A DNA stretch of 64,000 nucleotides. It comes from Granulosicoccus sp036478565 (GTDB lineage Bacteria > Pseudomonadota > Gammaproteobacteria > Granulosicoccales > Granulosicoccaceae). The stretch spans positions 1,550,001 to 1,614,000 of the forward strand of contig OZ245050.1 of NCBI GenBank assembly GCA_965224525.1, given 5' to 3'. Under the pieces are notes generated by a model. It had not been told where the DNA came from, made no database searches, and saw nothing but the letters and a program-made list of their open reading frames with translations. Shown here piece by piece: positions 50,400 through 58,967 of the stretch (position 1 is the first letter of the stretch; each line of letters opens with the position of its first letter). The position numbers and the translations under genes were made by a program.

Positions 50400-50906
50400 T
50401 CAGGTAATAGGGGGTCGCAACAAACGTTTGGAATGTTCTGTTCTGAGGCATCGCACAGAATCAGGGAGCCTGACTAGCAGGCCGCGATACATCGAGGCTA
50501 TAGTAAGTGTGCAGTTCAATGTCAGATCGGTAGCGCAACAGTTAACGCCAGACACACAGCTTGATTCGCAATGATACGGCAAAGGGCAGTTTTCCCCTGC
50601 AGCGTTACACGGTGAATCTAAAGCGGGTAAAGAGCTGTGCGATAGAGCGTGAGACGGTTGCATTCTGAGGGGTGCTGGCATACCCGTGACTGCCACCATA
50701 GCCGATGAGTCTGCAGAGTGCGTTTGTACATCTGTGTTGGCGGTAATAACTGCCGGCGATAGCGATCCGAGAAACAGACAGACAGAAACCAGTACACACC
50801 ATAGTGCGCGTGCTCTGGCGGGTCGCTGGTTGTCGATTCTACTCACAATAAGATAATACACAATTGAGGTTACAAGTGGTATCAAGGTTGCCAGCCAGCA
50901 GCTCAA
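50400..50906 (-). CDS. Small membrane-anchored Cys/His-rich hypothetical protein
   Basis: The 168-residue frame has a hydrophobic N-terminus, a second hydrophobic stretch (ALWCVLVSVCLFLGSLSPAV) and a Ser/His/Met-containing region (ALSHSSLPALD). A Cys-rich part follows (SPCNAAGENCPLPYHCESSCVSGVNCCA), and it ends in LRPPIT. Such short exported proteins with Cys/His clusters and a terminal RPP motif often sit in copper-related clusters (DUF2946-like), and the multicopper oxidase is 2 kb away. The start is unsure: TTG 50906, or GTG near 50861. No function is assigned. Confidence 0.5.
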   Translation of the reverse strand: MSCWLATLIPLVTSIVYYLIVSRIDNQRPARARALWCVLVSVCLFLGSLSPAVITANTDVQTHSADSSAMVAVTGMPAPLRMQPSHALSHSSLPALDSPCNAAGENCPLPYHCESSCVSGVNCCATDLTLNCTLTIASMYRGLLVRLPDSVRCLRTEHSKRLLRPPIT

Positions 50907-51119
50907 TAAGCGGCGGATTAATAGGATTATTGGGAAACGGAGTAATACTGGCTGCGCACGGCGAGTATCATCGCCTTTTTGTTACCTGGCTGAGCCCAGG
51001 CAAGCATGAGAAACGACCCGTGGCTTGAAGCTGTATCGACAGTCCTTGTACCTGGTGTCTGGCTTGTTATTGGTGTGGCTACTGCTCTCACTGAATTCTG
51101 GTTCTATCGGTAGGCCAAT

Positions 51120-52091
51120 TCAAGCAGTCCCAAGTTTCTCCCCGATTGCGATAGCTGCCTGCAATGCTCGCAGGCCATCTTGGCCACTAACCAATGGGCG
51201 AGTGTTTGTACGAATAGCGTGCAAAAATGCTTCTATCTCAGCGCGAATCGCGTCCCCCTTCTCTAGTTCTGTATCAACGCAGTTTATGGAAGGCATACCG
51301 TCTACATCAGGTGCGTCGTGATCCACTCGGCAAACGCGCGCCTTGTTCTCCTGGAAGTCGACAGCAATGTAGGTATTTTTCTGAAAAAAACGCATACGAC
51401 GTTCACGCTTGTCACTGACACGGCTAGCCGTAACATTGGCAACACAGCCGTTGGCAAATTCGATACGGACGTTGGCGATGTCGGGGGCGTCGGAAACTAC
51501 CGGTGCGCCATTGGCATGGATAGCTGCTACTTCCGACGGTACAAGGTGCAGCAAAATATCAATGTCGTGGATCATCAAATCCAGTACGACGTTGACATCA
51601 GCACCACGTGCAGTGAACGGCGCTAGCCTGTGCGATTCGATGAAGATTGGGTCAACTATTTGATCGGCAACCGCCAGCAAGGCCGGGTTGAATCGCTCAA
51701 GATGCCCCACTTGCAGTATCAGCTTGTTGGCCGCCGCGATATCTACCAGCGTCTGAGCCTCGTCAGTTGTCACGGTCATCGGTTTTTCCACCAGCACATG
51801 CAGCCCGTTTTTCAGACAATCGTGAGCAACGGCAAAATGCGAACGCGTGGGTGAGGCAATACTGACCGCATCGCAGATACCCTTGAGCTGATGGTGATCG
51901 CTTAGCGCGACAGTGCCGACTTCGGTTGCCACCTTTTGCGCCCTGGCAGCATCCAGGTCACAGATCGCCACCAGCTCGGCGCTATCCAGCGCGGCATATT
52001 TCTGCGCATGGAATCGGCCCAGATAACCGGTGCCTATCACAGCGACGCGTAAGGGAGAAGGGTATTTTTGTTGAGTGTTGCCGTTTGGCAT
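51120..52091 (-). CDS. Gfo/Idh/MocA-family oxidoreductase
   Basis: The 323-residue NAD(P)-dependent dehydrogenase has the Rossmann motif 'VAVIGTGYLGRFHAQKYAAL', the EKP catalytic motif (LVEKPMT), 'LQVGHLERFNPA' and 'DLMIHDIDILLHLV'. The opening resembles proteins encoded beside lipid A genes in some proteobacteria, including UDP-GlcNAc 3-dehydrogenase (GnnA)-like enzymes. lpxA/lpxB are not in view and no aminotransferase partner is adjacent, so this is only a hint. The ATG at 52091 is preferred over the frame extending to 52154. It is divergent from rnhB. Confidence 0.88.
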   Translation of the reverse strand: MPNGNTQQKYPSPLRVAVIGTGYLGRFHAQKYAALDSAELVAICDLDAARAQKVATEVGTVALSDHHQLKGICDAVSIASPTRSHFAVAHDCLKNGLHVLVEKPMTVTTDEAQTLVDIAAANKLILQVGHLERFNPALLAVADQIVDPIFIESHRLAPFTARGADVNVVLDLMIHDIDILLHLVPSEVAAIHANGAPVVSDAPDIANVRIEFANGCVANVTASRVSDKRERRMRFFQKNTYIAVDFQENKARVCRVDHDAPDVDGMPSINCVDTELEKGDAIRAEIEAFLHAIRTNTRPLVSGQDGLRALQAAIAIGEKLGTA

Positions 52092-52168
52092 GGTTAACGA
52101 TTTAAAATATGTTGAGATAATGCCCAAGTCTACTTGGGTCAACCGCCGGGACAAAGTATTCTAATGCA

Positions 52169-52780
52169 ATGCGAGCCGCCACACTGTCATCACGCCAACC
52201 CCACCTGATTGCAGGTGTCGATGAGGTTGGTCGCGGGCCGCTGGCCGGGGTGGTTGTCGCGGCGGCTGTCATTCTGGACCCCAACCGCCCGATAGATGGC
52301 TTGCTTGATTCGAAACTGCTGGCTGCTGAGGAACGCGAGCGGCTCGCTGGGCTCATACGGCAACATGCGCTGGCATTTTATATTGCACAGGCATCAGTGG
52401 AGGAAATCGATCAGCTGAACATCCTGCACGCCAGTATGCTGGCTATGAAGCGCGCTGTGGAGGGGCTGGAGCTTAAACCCGACCTGGTACTGGTCGATGG
52501 CAACCGTTGCCCGTCTCTCGACATGTCGTGCCAGGCCGTGATCAAGGGCGATCAGCTGGTACGTTCCATTAGTGCAGCTTCGATCATTGCCAAGGTGGCA
52601 CGCGATCGTATGATGATAGAGCTGCATGCCGAACACCCGCAATTCGGTTTTGATCAGCATAAAGGTTATCCAACTGCACAGCATCGCGCGGCGCTGGCAC
52701 AATTCGGTGTCACGCCCATGCATCGGCGAACCTTTGCGCCTGTGCGGCTGGCACTTCTGCAAATCGAGGTTAAGTCGTGA
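52169..52780 (+). CDS. rnhB: Ribonuclease HII
   Basis: RnhB cuts RNA at RNA-DNA junctions and removes ribonucleotides from DNA. The 203-residue protein has the catalytic acidic residues in IAGVDEVGRGPLAG, the DGN motif (LVDGNRCP) and 'SIIAKVARDRMM', plus 'FGFDQHKGYPTAQH'. The stop overlaps the GTG start of dnaE (GTGA). The pair rnhB-dnaE is conserved in gammaproteobacteria. Confidence 0.97.
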   Translation: MRAATLSSRQPHLIAGVDEVGRGPLAGVVVAAAVILDPNRPIDGLLDSKLLAAEERERLAGLIRQHALAFYIAQASVEEIDQLNILHASMLAMKRAVEGLELKPDLVLVDGNRCPSLDMSCQAVIKGDQLVRSISAASIIAKVARDRMMIELHAEHPQFGFDQHKGYPTAQHRAALAQFGVTPMHRRTFAPVRLALLQIEVKS

Positions 52781-55700
52781 GTTCCGTATTGACAACCGAC
52801 CACTTGCCCACCGTCGCTCAGGACAAACCCGTCAACGCCACTGCGGAAGTCGGTTTTGTGCATTTGAGTGTGCACACTGAATTCTCACTGGTCGACAGCA
52901 CCCTGCGTATCAAACCCATGGCTAAACAGGTGGCCGGCCGAATGCCGGCTGTGGCTGTTACTGACCGCGGTAATCTTTTCTCTCTGGTCAAGTTTTACCG
53001 CGCGGCAGTGAACGCCGGCATCAAACCTGTCATCGGTGTTGATGTGAGGTTGGCAGGCACGGCACCCGATGGTGGGTTCTCCCGTGCATTGTTACTGGTA
53101 CAAAATCAGACGGGATACCTGAATCTGACCCAACTGGTCTCTCGGGGTTACCAGGAAGGCCAGTACCAGGGTTCGCCAGTTCTGCAGGCAGATTGGGTTA
53201 GGCAGGCGCACGAGGGGTTAATTTTGCTCTCAGGAGGGGTTGAAGGGGATGTCGGTCTATTTCTGCAACGTGGTCATAGCGCTGAAGCCTTGCAATTGTC
53301 CAAAGACTGGCAGGCCATTTTCGGCGATAGATACTATCTGGAACTGAACCGCACCAATCGACCGTTTGAAGAGCAACATATCGCAGGTGCCTGTGCAATC
53401 GCAATAGAGACCGGCATACCGGTGGTGGCCACCAACGATGTGCGATTTATGGAGGCTGATGACTATGCATCACATGAGGCGCGCCTGTGCATTCAGAGTG
53501 GCTATGTGCTGGCTGATAACAAACGGCCCAAGGCAGTCAGTGAACAGCAGTACCTGAAAACGCCGGCCGAAATGGCAGCGCTGTTTGCCGACTTGCCAAT
53601 GGCGCTGGAAAACTCGGTTGAAATTGCCAAGCGCTGTAATCTGTCGTTGAAACTTGGCAAACCCATGTTGCCGGATTTTCCGATTCCAGAAGGTCAGACT
53701 GAAACCGAATATTTTTACGCATTATCGCGCCAGGGTCTTGAGCAGCGACTCGATCAGATCATGGATCGATCGACTGAGGGTTTCAGGGAACAACGCATAC
53801 CTTATGATAAACGGCTGACGCGCGAGCTGGATGTTATCGCGCAGATGGGCTTTCCGGGATATTTCCTGATCGTCGCCGATTTTATTCAGTGGGCACGAGA
53901 TAACGACATACCGGTTGGGCCTGGGCGTGGTTCCGGTGCCGGCTCGGTGGTGGCATGGGCCATGAAGATTACCGACATTGATCCGCTGGCTTACGATCTG
54001 CTATTTGAACGCTTTCTAAATCCGGAGCGCGTGTCTATGCCGGATTTTGATATTGATTTCTGTATGGATGGTCGTGATCGGGTCATTCAGTATGTGTCTG
54101 AAAAATACGGCTCTCATCGCGTGTCGCAAATCATTACCTACGGCACGATGGCGGCCAAGGCGGTGGTACGCGATGTTGGTCGAATCATGAGCCACCCCTA
54201 TGGCTTTGTTGATCGCATTGCGAAGATGGTGCCGTTTGAAGTCGGTATGACATTGACCAAGGCCCTGCAAGAGTCAGAAGACCTGGCCTCTGCCTACCGC
54301 GACGATGAAGAGGTGAGCGCATTGCTCGATATGGCGTTGTCGCTGGAAGGGCTATCACGGAACTGCGGCAAACATGCCGGCGGTGTTGTTATTGCGCCAA
54401 CTGCGCTGACAGATTTTGCACCTTTGTATTGTGAAGAAGACGGTTCGAGCCTGGTCACTCAGTTTGACAAGGACGATGCGGAGGCAGTGGGTCTGGTCAA
54501 GTTTGATTTTCTGGGTTTGCGTACGCTGACCATTATTGATAACGCGGTCAAGGAGATCAACAAACATCGGGGTGAACCGCTGGATTTACTGGCCTTGCCG
54601 CTGGATCACGCGCCGACCTATAAAATGTTGCAAGAGGCGCAGACCACAGCGGTGTTTCAGCTGGAATCAAACGGCATGAAACGACTGATCGAACGCCTTC
54701 AGCCCGATAACTTTGAAGACATTATCGCGTTGGTCGCACTCTATCGTCCAGGCCCCCTGCAATCAGGCATGGTTGATGATTTTATCGATCGTAAGCACGG
54801 TCGCAAAAAAATGGCCTGGCCGCATGAGGACTATCAGCTCGACATTTTGAGGCCCATTCTGGAACCGACCTATGGCGTCATCCTGTACCAGGAACAGGTT
54901 ATGGGCATTGCCCAGGTCATGGCGGGGTATTCGCTTGGTACGGCCGATATCTTGCGTCGTGCCATGGGCAAGAAAAAGCCCGAAGAGATGGCCAAGCAAC
55001 GTAGCGTTTTTCTGGATGGCTGCGCCTCCTGCAGTATCGATGTATCGCTGGCGGGCAGCATTTTTGATCTGGTTGAGAAGTTTGCAGGCTACGGTTTCAA
55101 CAAATCGCACTCGGCCGCCTATGCCTTGTTGTCCTACCAGACGGCCTGGTTGAAGTGCAATCACAAGGCGGCGTTCATGGCATCGGTTTTGTCTGCAGAT
55201 ATGGATAACACCGATAAGGTGGTCGTACTGATCGATGACTGTGCAGCTATCGGGATAACGGTTCAGCCACCCGACATCAATCGGTCGCAAGTGCGGTTCT
55301 CGGTGGTCGATGACAACACAGTGCTTTATGGGCTAGGAGCTATCAAGGGTGTTGGTGAGGCGGCGCTTGGCAATGTACTGGCTGAGCGCGAAGACAAGGG
55401 TGCATTTGCTTCACTGGAAGAGCTTTGTCGGCGAGCCAATCAGGGCAGTGTCAACAAACGTGTGCTTGAAGCATTGGTTCGTGCCGGCGCTTGTGATGCA
55501 TTGGGGCCCAACCGGGCCACGTTGTGGCAAGGAATGGGGGACGCTCTGCAGGGTGGCGATCAATTTCATCGTGACAGAAATGCCGGGCAGGTTGATTTAT
55601 TCGGGTTGGCGGATGCACCACCGCCAGATGTAAATAGCGTAGTACTGGAAGACTGGTCTGATCGACATCGATTGCAAGGTGAAAAGGACACACTTGGTTT

Positions 55701-56334
55701 GTATTTGAGTGGTCATCCCATCAACGAATACCAGGAAGAGCTTGCGCAAATAACACATGGCAGTCTGAAGGCTGTCTGTGCCAAGGCTGGCGTCACCGAC
55801 AACAGTCAGCCAGCCTGGAAGCAGCGGGGAGTGCCGGTTATTGCCGCCGGACTGGTGCTGGGTATCCGTCAGCGCGAAATTCAAGGCGGCAAGATGGCGT
55901 TTGTCACACTTGACGACGGTACCGGGCGAGTAGAGGTAACACTGCGCGGAGACTTGTTAGAGTCCAGCCTGCACCAGGCGCAGCGCGACGAGGTACTGGT
56001 GGTTGATGGCGATATCAGCCCGGACGACTTCAACGGTGGCTACAAGATTAGGGCGCGTGAAATGTACGATCTTGCCCGGGCCCGGGCCCGATTTGCACGG
56101 CGACTGGTTATTCGGCTGCAATCTGATCAATTTCCGGCAGAATCAATCGACACATTGATCTCAACCCTGTCAAACTACAAGAGTGGCCCGGTGCCGGTTA
56201 TCTTTGATGTTGCCAACCAGCAGGCCAGCGCCAGAATTCAGGCGGGACGGCGTTGGGCGATAACACCACAGCTTGAGTTGATTGAGCAGATTGCTGATTT
56301 GACTGGTGCGCACAACGTCCAGCTGGTCTACTGA
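52777..56334 (+). CDS. dnaE: DNA polymerase III subunit alpha
   Basis: DnaE is the main replicative polymerase. The 1185-residue protein begins at a GTG overlapping rnhB. It has an N-terminal PHP domain (FVHLSVHTEFSLVDSTLRI) and the polymerase palm with GRGSGAGSVVAWAM and PDFDIDFCMDGRD, which provides catalytic aspartates. It also has helix-hairpin-helix elements, 'FAGYGFNKSHSAAYALLSYQTAWLK', and an OB fold near residue 1030 (VTLDDGTGRVEVTL). Length and order of parts match the E. coli-type enzyme. Confidence 0.99.
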   Translation: MSSVLTTDHLPTVAQDKPVNATAEVGFVHLSVHTEFSLVDSTLRIKPMAKQVAGRMPAVAVTDRGNLFSLVKFYRAAVNAGIKPVIGVDVRLAGTAPDGGFSRALLLVQNQTGYLNLTQLVSRGYQEGQYQGSPVLQADWVRQAHEGLILLSGGVEGDVGLFLQRGHSAEALQLSKDWQAIFGDRYYLELNRTNRPFEEQHIAGACAIAIETGIPVVATNDVRFMEADDYASHEARLCIQSGYVLADNKRPKAVSEQQYLKTPAEMAALFADLPMALENSVEIAKRCNLSLKLGKPMLPDFPIPEGQTETEYFYALSRQGLEQRLDQIMDRSTEGFREQRIPYDKRLTRELDVIAQMGFPGYFLIVADFIQWARDNDIPVGPGRGSGAGSVVAWAMKITDIDPLAYDLLFERFLNPERVSMPDFDIDFCMDGRDRVIQYVSEKYGSHRVSQIITYGTMAAKAVVRDVGRIMSHPYGFVDRIAKMVPFEVGMTLTKALQESEDLASAYRDDEEVSALLDMALSLEGLSRNCGKHAGGVVIAPTALTDFAPLYCEEDGSSLVTQFDKDDAEAVGLVKFDFLGLRTLTIIDNAVKEINKHRGEPLDLLALPLDHAPTYKMLQEAQTTAVFQLESNGMKRLIERLQPDNFEDIIALVALYRPGPLQSGMVDDFIDRKHGRKKMAWPHEDYQLDILRPILEPTYGVILYQEQVMGIAQVMAGYSLGTADILRRAMGKKKPEEMAKQRSVFLDGCASCSIDVSLAGSIFDLVEKFAGYGFNKSHSAAYALLSYQTAWLKCNHKAAFMASVLSADMDNTDKVVVLIDDCAAIGITVQPPDINRSQVRFSVVDDNTVLYGLGAIKGVGEAALGNVLAEREDKGAFASLEELCRRANQGSVNKRVLEALVRAGACDALGPNRATLWQGMGDALQGGDQFHRDRNAGQVDLFGLADAPPPDVNSVVLEDWSDRHRLQGEKDTLGLYLSGHPINEYQEELAQITHGSLKAVCAKAGVTDNSQPAWKQRGVPVIAAGLVLGIRQREIQGGKMAFVTLDDGTGRVEVTLRGDLLESSLHQAQRDEVLVVDGDISPDDFNGGYKIRAREMYDLARARARFARRLVIRLQSDQFPAESIDTLISTLSNYKSGPVPVIFDVANQQASARIQAGRRWAITPQLELIEQIADLTGAHNVQLVY

Positions 56335-56447
56335 CGGCCAGTCTGCTGGTAGAATGCACATCTGACGGGCGACAGGAATGCTTTTCCTATGATCCGATTC
56401 GTTAATTTTGACCTGATGTTTAGTTTGCGGACGATGACTCTTACCCG

Positions 56448-57407
56448 ATGAACCCCAATTTCCTCGACTTTGAACAGCCCATCGCTGAACTCGAAGCGAA
56501 AATCCGTGAATTGCAGTTTGCAACAGCTGATGCTGGTATCAATATCGGCGAGGAGATTGATACACTCAAACGCAAGTGCGAATTACAGACAGAAAAAATC
56601 TTTGCCAAGCTGACGCCCTGGCAAACTGCGCAAATGGCAAGACACCCTCAGCGCCCTTATACGCGTTTTTATATCGACAACGTGTTTACCGATTTCGATG
56701 AGTTGCATGGTGATCGCCTGTACGCCGATGATCACGCCATCATCGGTGGCACAGCGCGGCTGGATGGTATGCCGGTCGTTGTGATCGGTCACGAAAAAGG
56801 TCGTAATACCAAGGAAAAAATCCACCGTAATTTCGGCATGCCTCGCCCCGAAGGGTATCGAAAGGCCAAGCGTTTGATGGAGCTGGCTGAGCGTTTTCAT
56901 CTGCCTGTTGTCACCTTTATTGACACCCCTGGAGCCTACCCTGGTATCGGTGCCGAGGAGCGCGGTCAGAGCGAGGCGATAGCGAGAAATCTGGCGGTAA
57001 TGGCAGGTCTGAAAACTCCCATCATCTGCACTGTTATCGGTGAAGGTGGCTCTGGTGGCGCGTTGGCTATTGGGGTCGGTGATCGGGTCATGATGCTCCA
57101 GTACAGTGTGTATTCTGTTATTAGTCCGGAAGGCTGTGCTTCTATTTTGTATAAACGGGTCGACAAGGCCGCTGAGGCGGCGGAAGCCATGGGTATTACT
57201 TCTGAACGGCTGCTTGGGCTTGGACTGGTTGATCGCGTTATCGGTGAACCGCTTGGCGGTGCACACCGAGCACCGGACATCATGGCCGAATCGTTGCACA
57301 ACGTGTTGCTTGAAGAAATCAGCGATTTAAGTAGACTCTCAACAGAATCACTGCTGGCGAAACGTGGTGAAAAACTCCGTGCCTATGGCAAGTATCAGGA
57401 AAGCTGA
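56448..57407 (+). CDS. accA: Acetyl-CoA carboxylase carboxyltransferase subunit alpha
   Basis: With AccD it transfers the carboxyl group from biotin to acetyl-CoA, making malonyl-CoA for the FabD reaction encoded elsewhere in this window. The 319-residue protein starts 'NFLDFEQPIAELEAKIREL' and has 'RPYTRFYIDNVFTDFDELHGDR', 'TFIDTPGAYPGIGAEERGQSEAIARN' and 'GEGGSGGALAIGVGD'. Its stop overlaps the tilS start (TGATG). Confidence 0.98.
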   Translation: MNPNFLDFEQPIAELEAKIRELQFATADAGINIGEEIDTLKRKCELQTEKIFAKLTPWQTAQMARHPQRPYTRFYIDNVFTDFDELHGDRLYADDHAIIGGTARLDGMPVVVIGHEKGRNTKEKIHRNFGMPRPEGYRKAKRLMELAERFHLPVVTFIDTPGAYPGIGAEERGQSEAIARNLAVMAGLKTPIICTVIGEGGSGGALAIGVGDRVMMLQYSVYSVISPEGCASILYKRVDKAAEAAEAMGITSERLLGLGLVDRVIGEPLGGAHRAPDIMAESLHNVLLEEISDLSRLSTESLLAKRGEKLRAYGKYQES

Positions 57408-58729
57408 TGTCATACAATCCACAAGCCGCATTGGCACATTATGTAGCCCAACACCCGGAAGTGACCCAATATTGTGTGGCTTTCAGTGGTGGTATGGATT
57501 CTCACGTATTGCTTTATATTGCGGCAGAGTTGCTGGCTGCCACCGACGGCATAGCCTTGCGGGCAGTGCATGTCAACCATGGGCTGTCACCCGACAGTGC
57601 GCGGTGGGCTGAACATTCGGAGAATGTATGCGCATCGCTGGACATTGCACTGACCGTCTGTCCGGTTGATGTGGTCGATAGCGGTGAAGGGCCAGAGGCC
57701 AATGCCCGCATGGCGCGTTATGGCGCATTTGCCAGTCAGTTGCTGGTTGACGAGCATTTGTTGCTGGCACAGCATCTTGACGATCAGGCAGAGACTTTTT
57801 TGCTGCAAGCCCTGCGTGGCAGTGGCCCGGATGGTTTGGCATCCATTCCGCGTAAACGTACTTTTGCCCAAGGTATTATGGCGCGGCCTCTTCTGGGCTG
57901 TTCACGCGAATCCCTGAGCGAGTTTGCAACATCTGCGGCCCTGGAGTGGATCGAGGACCCATCCAATCAGGACACTCGCTTCGACCGTAATTTCCTGCGT
58001 CATGAAATCCTGCCTCTGATGAAGAGCCGCTGGCCATCAGCGGCTAAAACACTGAATCGATCGGCAATGCGCTGCGCTGCCGCCAGCCAGACCTTACTGG
58101 TGTTGGCGCAGGAAGACCTTGATATGGTGCGAATGCGCGGTTCGGCCGAGATCAGCGTCTCCGAGTTACGGTCGTTGCCACGCGAACGCGCCTACAACGT
58201 GCTCAGGATCTGGGTCAGGCAGGCTGGCTTGCGTATGCCCAGATTGCAGGATCTGGCACATGTGCTGTCCGATTTGATACGTGCCAGAGAAGATTCGGCG
58301 GGTATTGTCAATGTGCGCGACTATGAATTCAGGCGCCATCGAGATCGGCTGTTTCTGCTGGCGCCGCAGACCGAGACCGAACCTTTCCATTACGAGTGGC
58401 CGGCACCTTTCGAGCCATTGAACATCACAGAAATCGGACTCGAACTCAGTAGTGAGGCGTGCCGTGCGCAGGGCATTGTTTTACCACCAGCGGGTACGGT
58501 CATCGTTAAAAACCGTACGGGTGGCGAATTGATCAAACTGGGTGAGCCGGCGTTTCACAAAGCGGTAAAGAAGCTGTTGCAGGAGTCAGCAATCCCGCCG
58601 TGGCAGCGAGCCAACATTCCATTGTTATACATCGATGGTCGATTGGCAGCGGTATGGAACATTGCTGTAGCGGTTGATTTCCGTACGGGCGGATCTATAG
58701 AAGCCATGGCTGACGCTGAGCTGGTCTGA
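57407..58729 (+). CDS. tilS: tRNA(Ile)-lysidine synthetase
   Basis: TilS changes C34 of the CAU-anticodon tRNA-Ile to lysidine, so that it reads AUA. The 440-residue protein has the PP-loop (VAFSGGMDSHVLL), 'VHVNHGLSPDSARWAEH', 'LLAQHLDDQAETFLLQALRGSG' and 'RPLLGCSRESL'. It also has 'DPSNQDTRFDRNFLRHEILP' and a C-terminal domain ending 'ANIPLLYIDGRLAAVWNI'. It is coupled to accA by a one-base overlap. Confidence 0.97.
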   Translation: MSYNPQAALAHYVAQHPEVTQYCVAFSGGMDSHVLLYIAAELLAATDGIALRAVHVNHGLSPDSARWAEHSENVCASLDIALTVCPVDVVDSGEGPEANARMARYGAFASQLLVDEHLLLAQHLDDQAETFLLQALRGSGPDGLASIPRKRTFAQGIMARPLLGCSRESLSEFATSAALEWIEDPSNQDTRFDRNFLRHEILPLMKSRWPSAAKTLNRSAMRCAAASQTLLVLAQEDLDMVRMRGSAEISVSELRSLPRERAYNVLRIWVRQAGLRMPRLQDLAHVLSDLIRAREDSAGIVNVRDYEFRRHRDRLFLLAPQTETEPFHYEWPAPFEPLNITEIGLELSSEACRAQGIVLPPAGTVIVKNRTGGELIKLGEPAFHKAVKKLLQESAIPPWQRANIPLLYIDGRLAAVWNIAVAVDFRTGGSIEAMADAELV

Positions 58730-58967
58730 CGATTTACGTTTTACTGCTGTCGAGTTGCCGATTGCTTGCACTGAAGATTGTCGCTAAGTCGGGCTTCTGG
58801 TAATCTCAACATCCATTCCGGGATGAAAAATCATCTCAAATCCGGCCCGCTGCAGAATTGGGCCAGTGAGCCGAAGCTTCTACTTCAGTTTCAACTAACG
58901 GCGTCGTTTTATCGAGCGAATCCAGGTTCTCGCTCGAAACCTGATGCCATGACTGCGACAGCATGTT

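Noticed and set aside
51025..51321. 98-residue plus-strand frame with a hydrophobic start (and a 35-codon frame at 51006)
   Set aside because: The hydrophobic part is suggestive, but the frame runs antisense into the Gfo/Idh gene and has no clear start signal.
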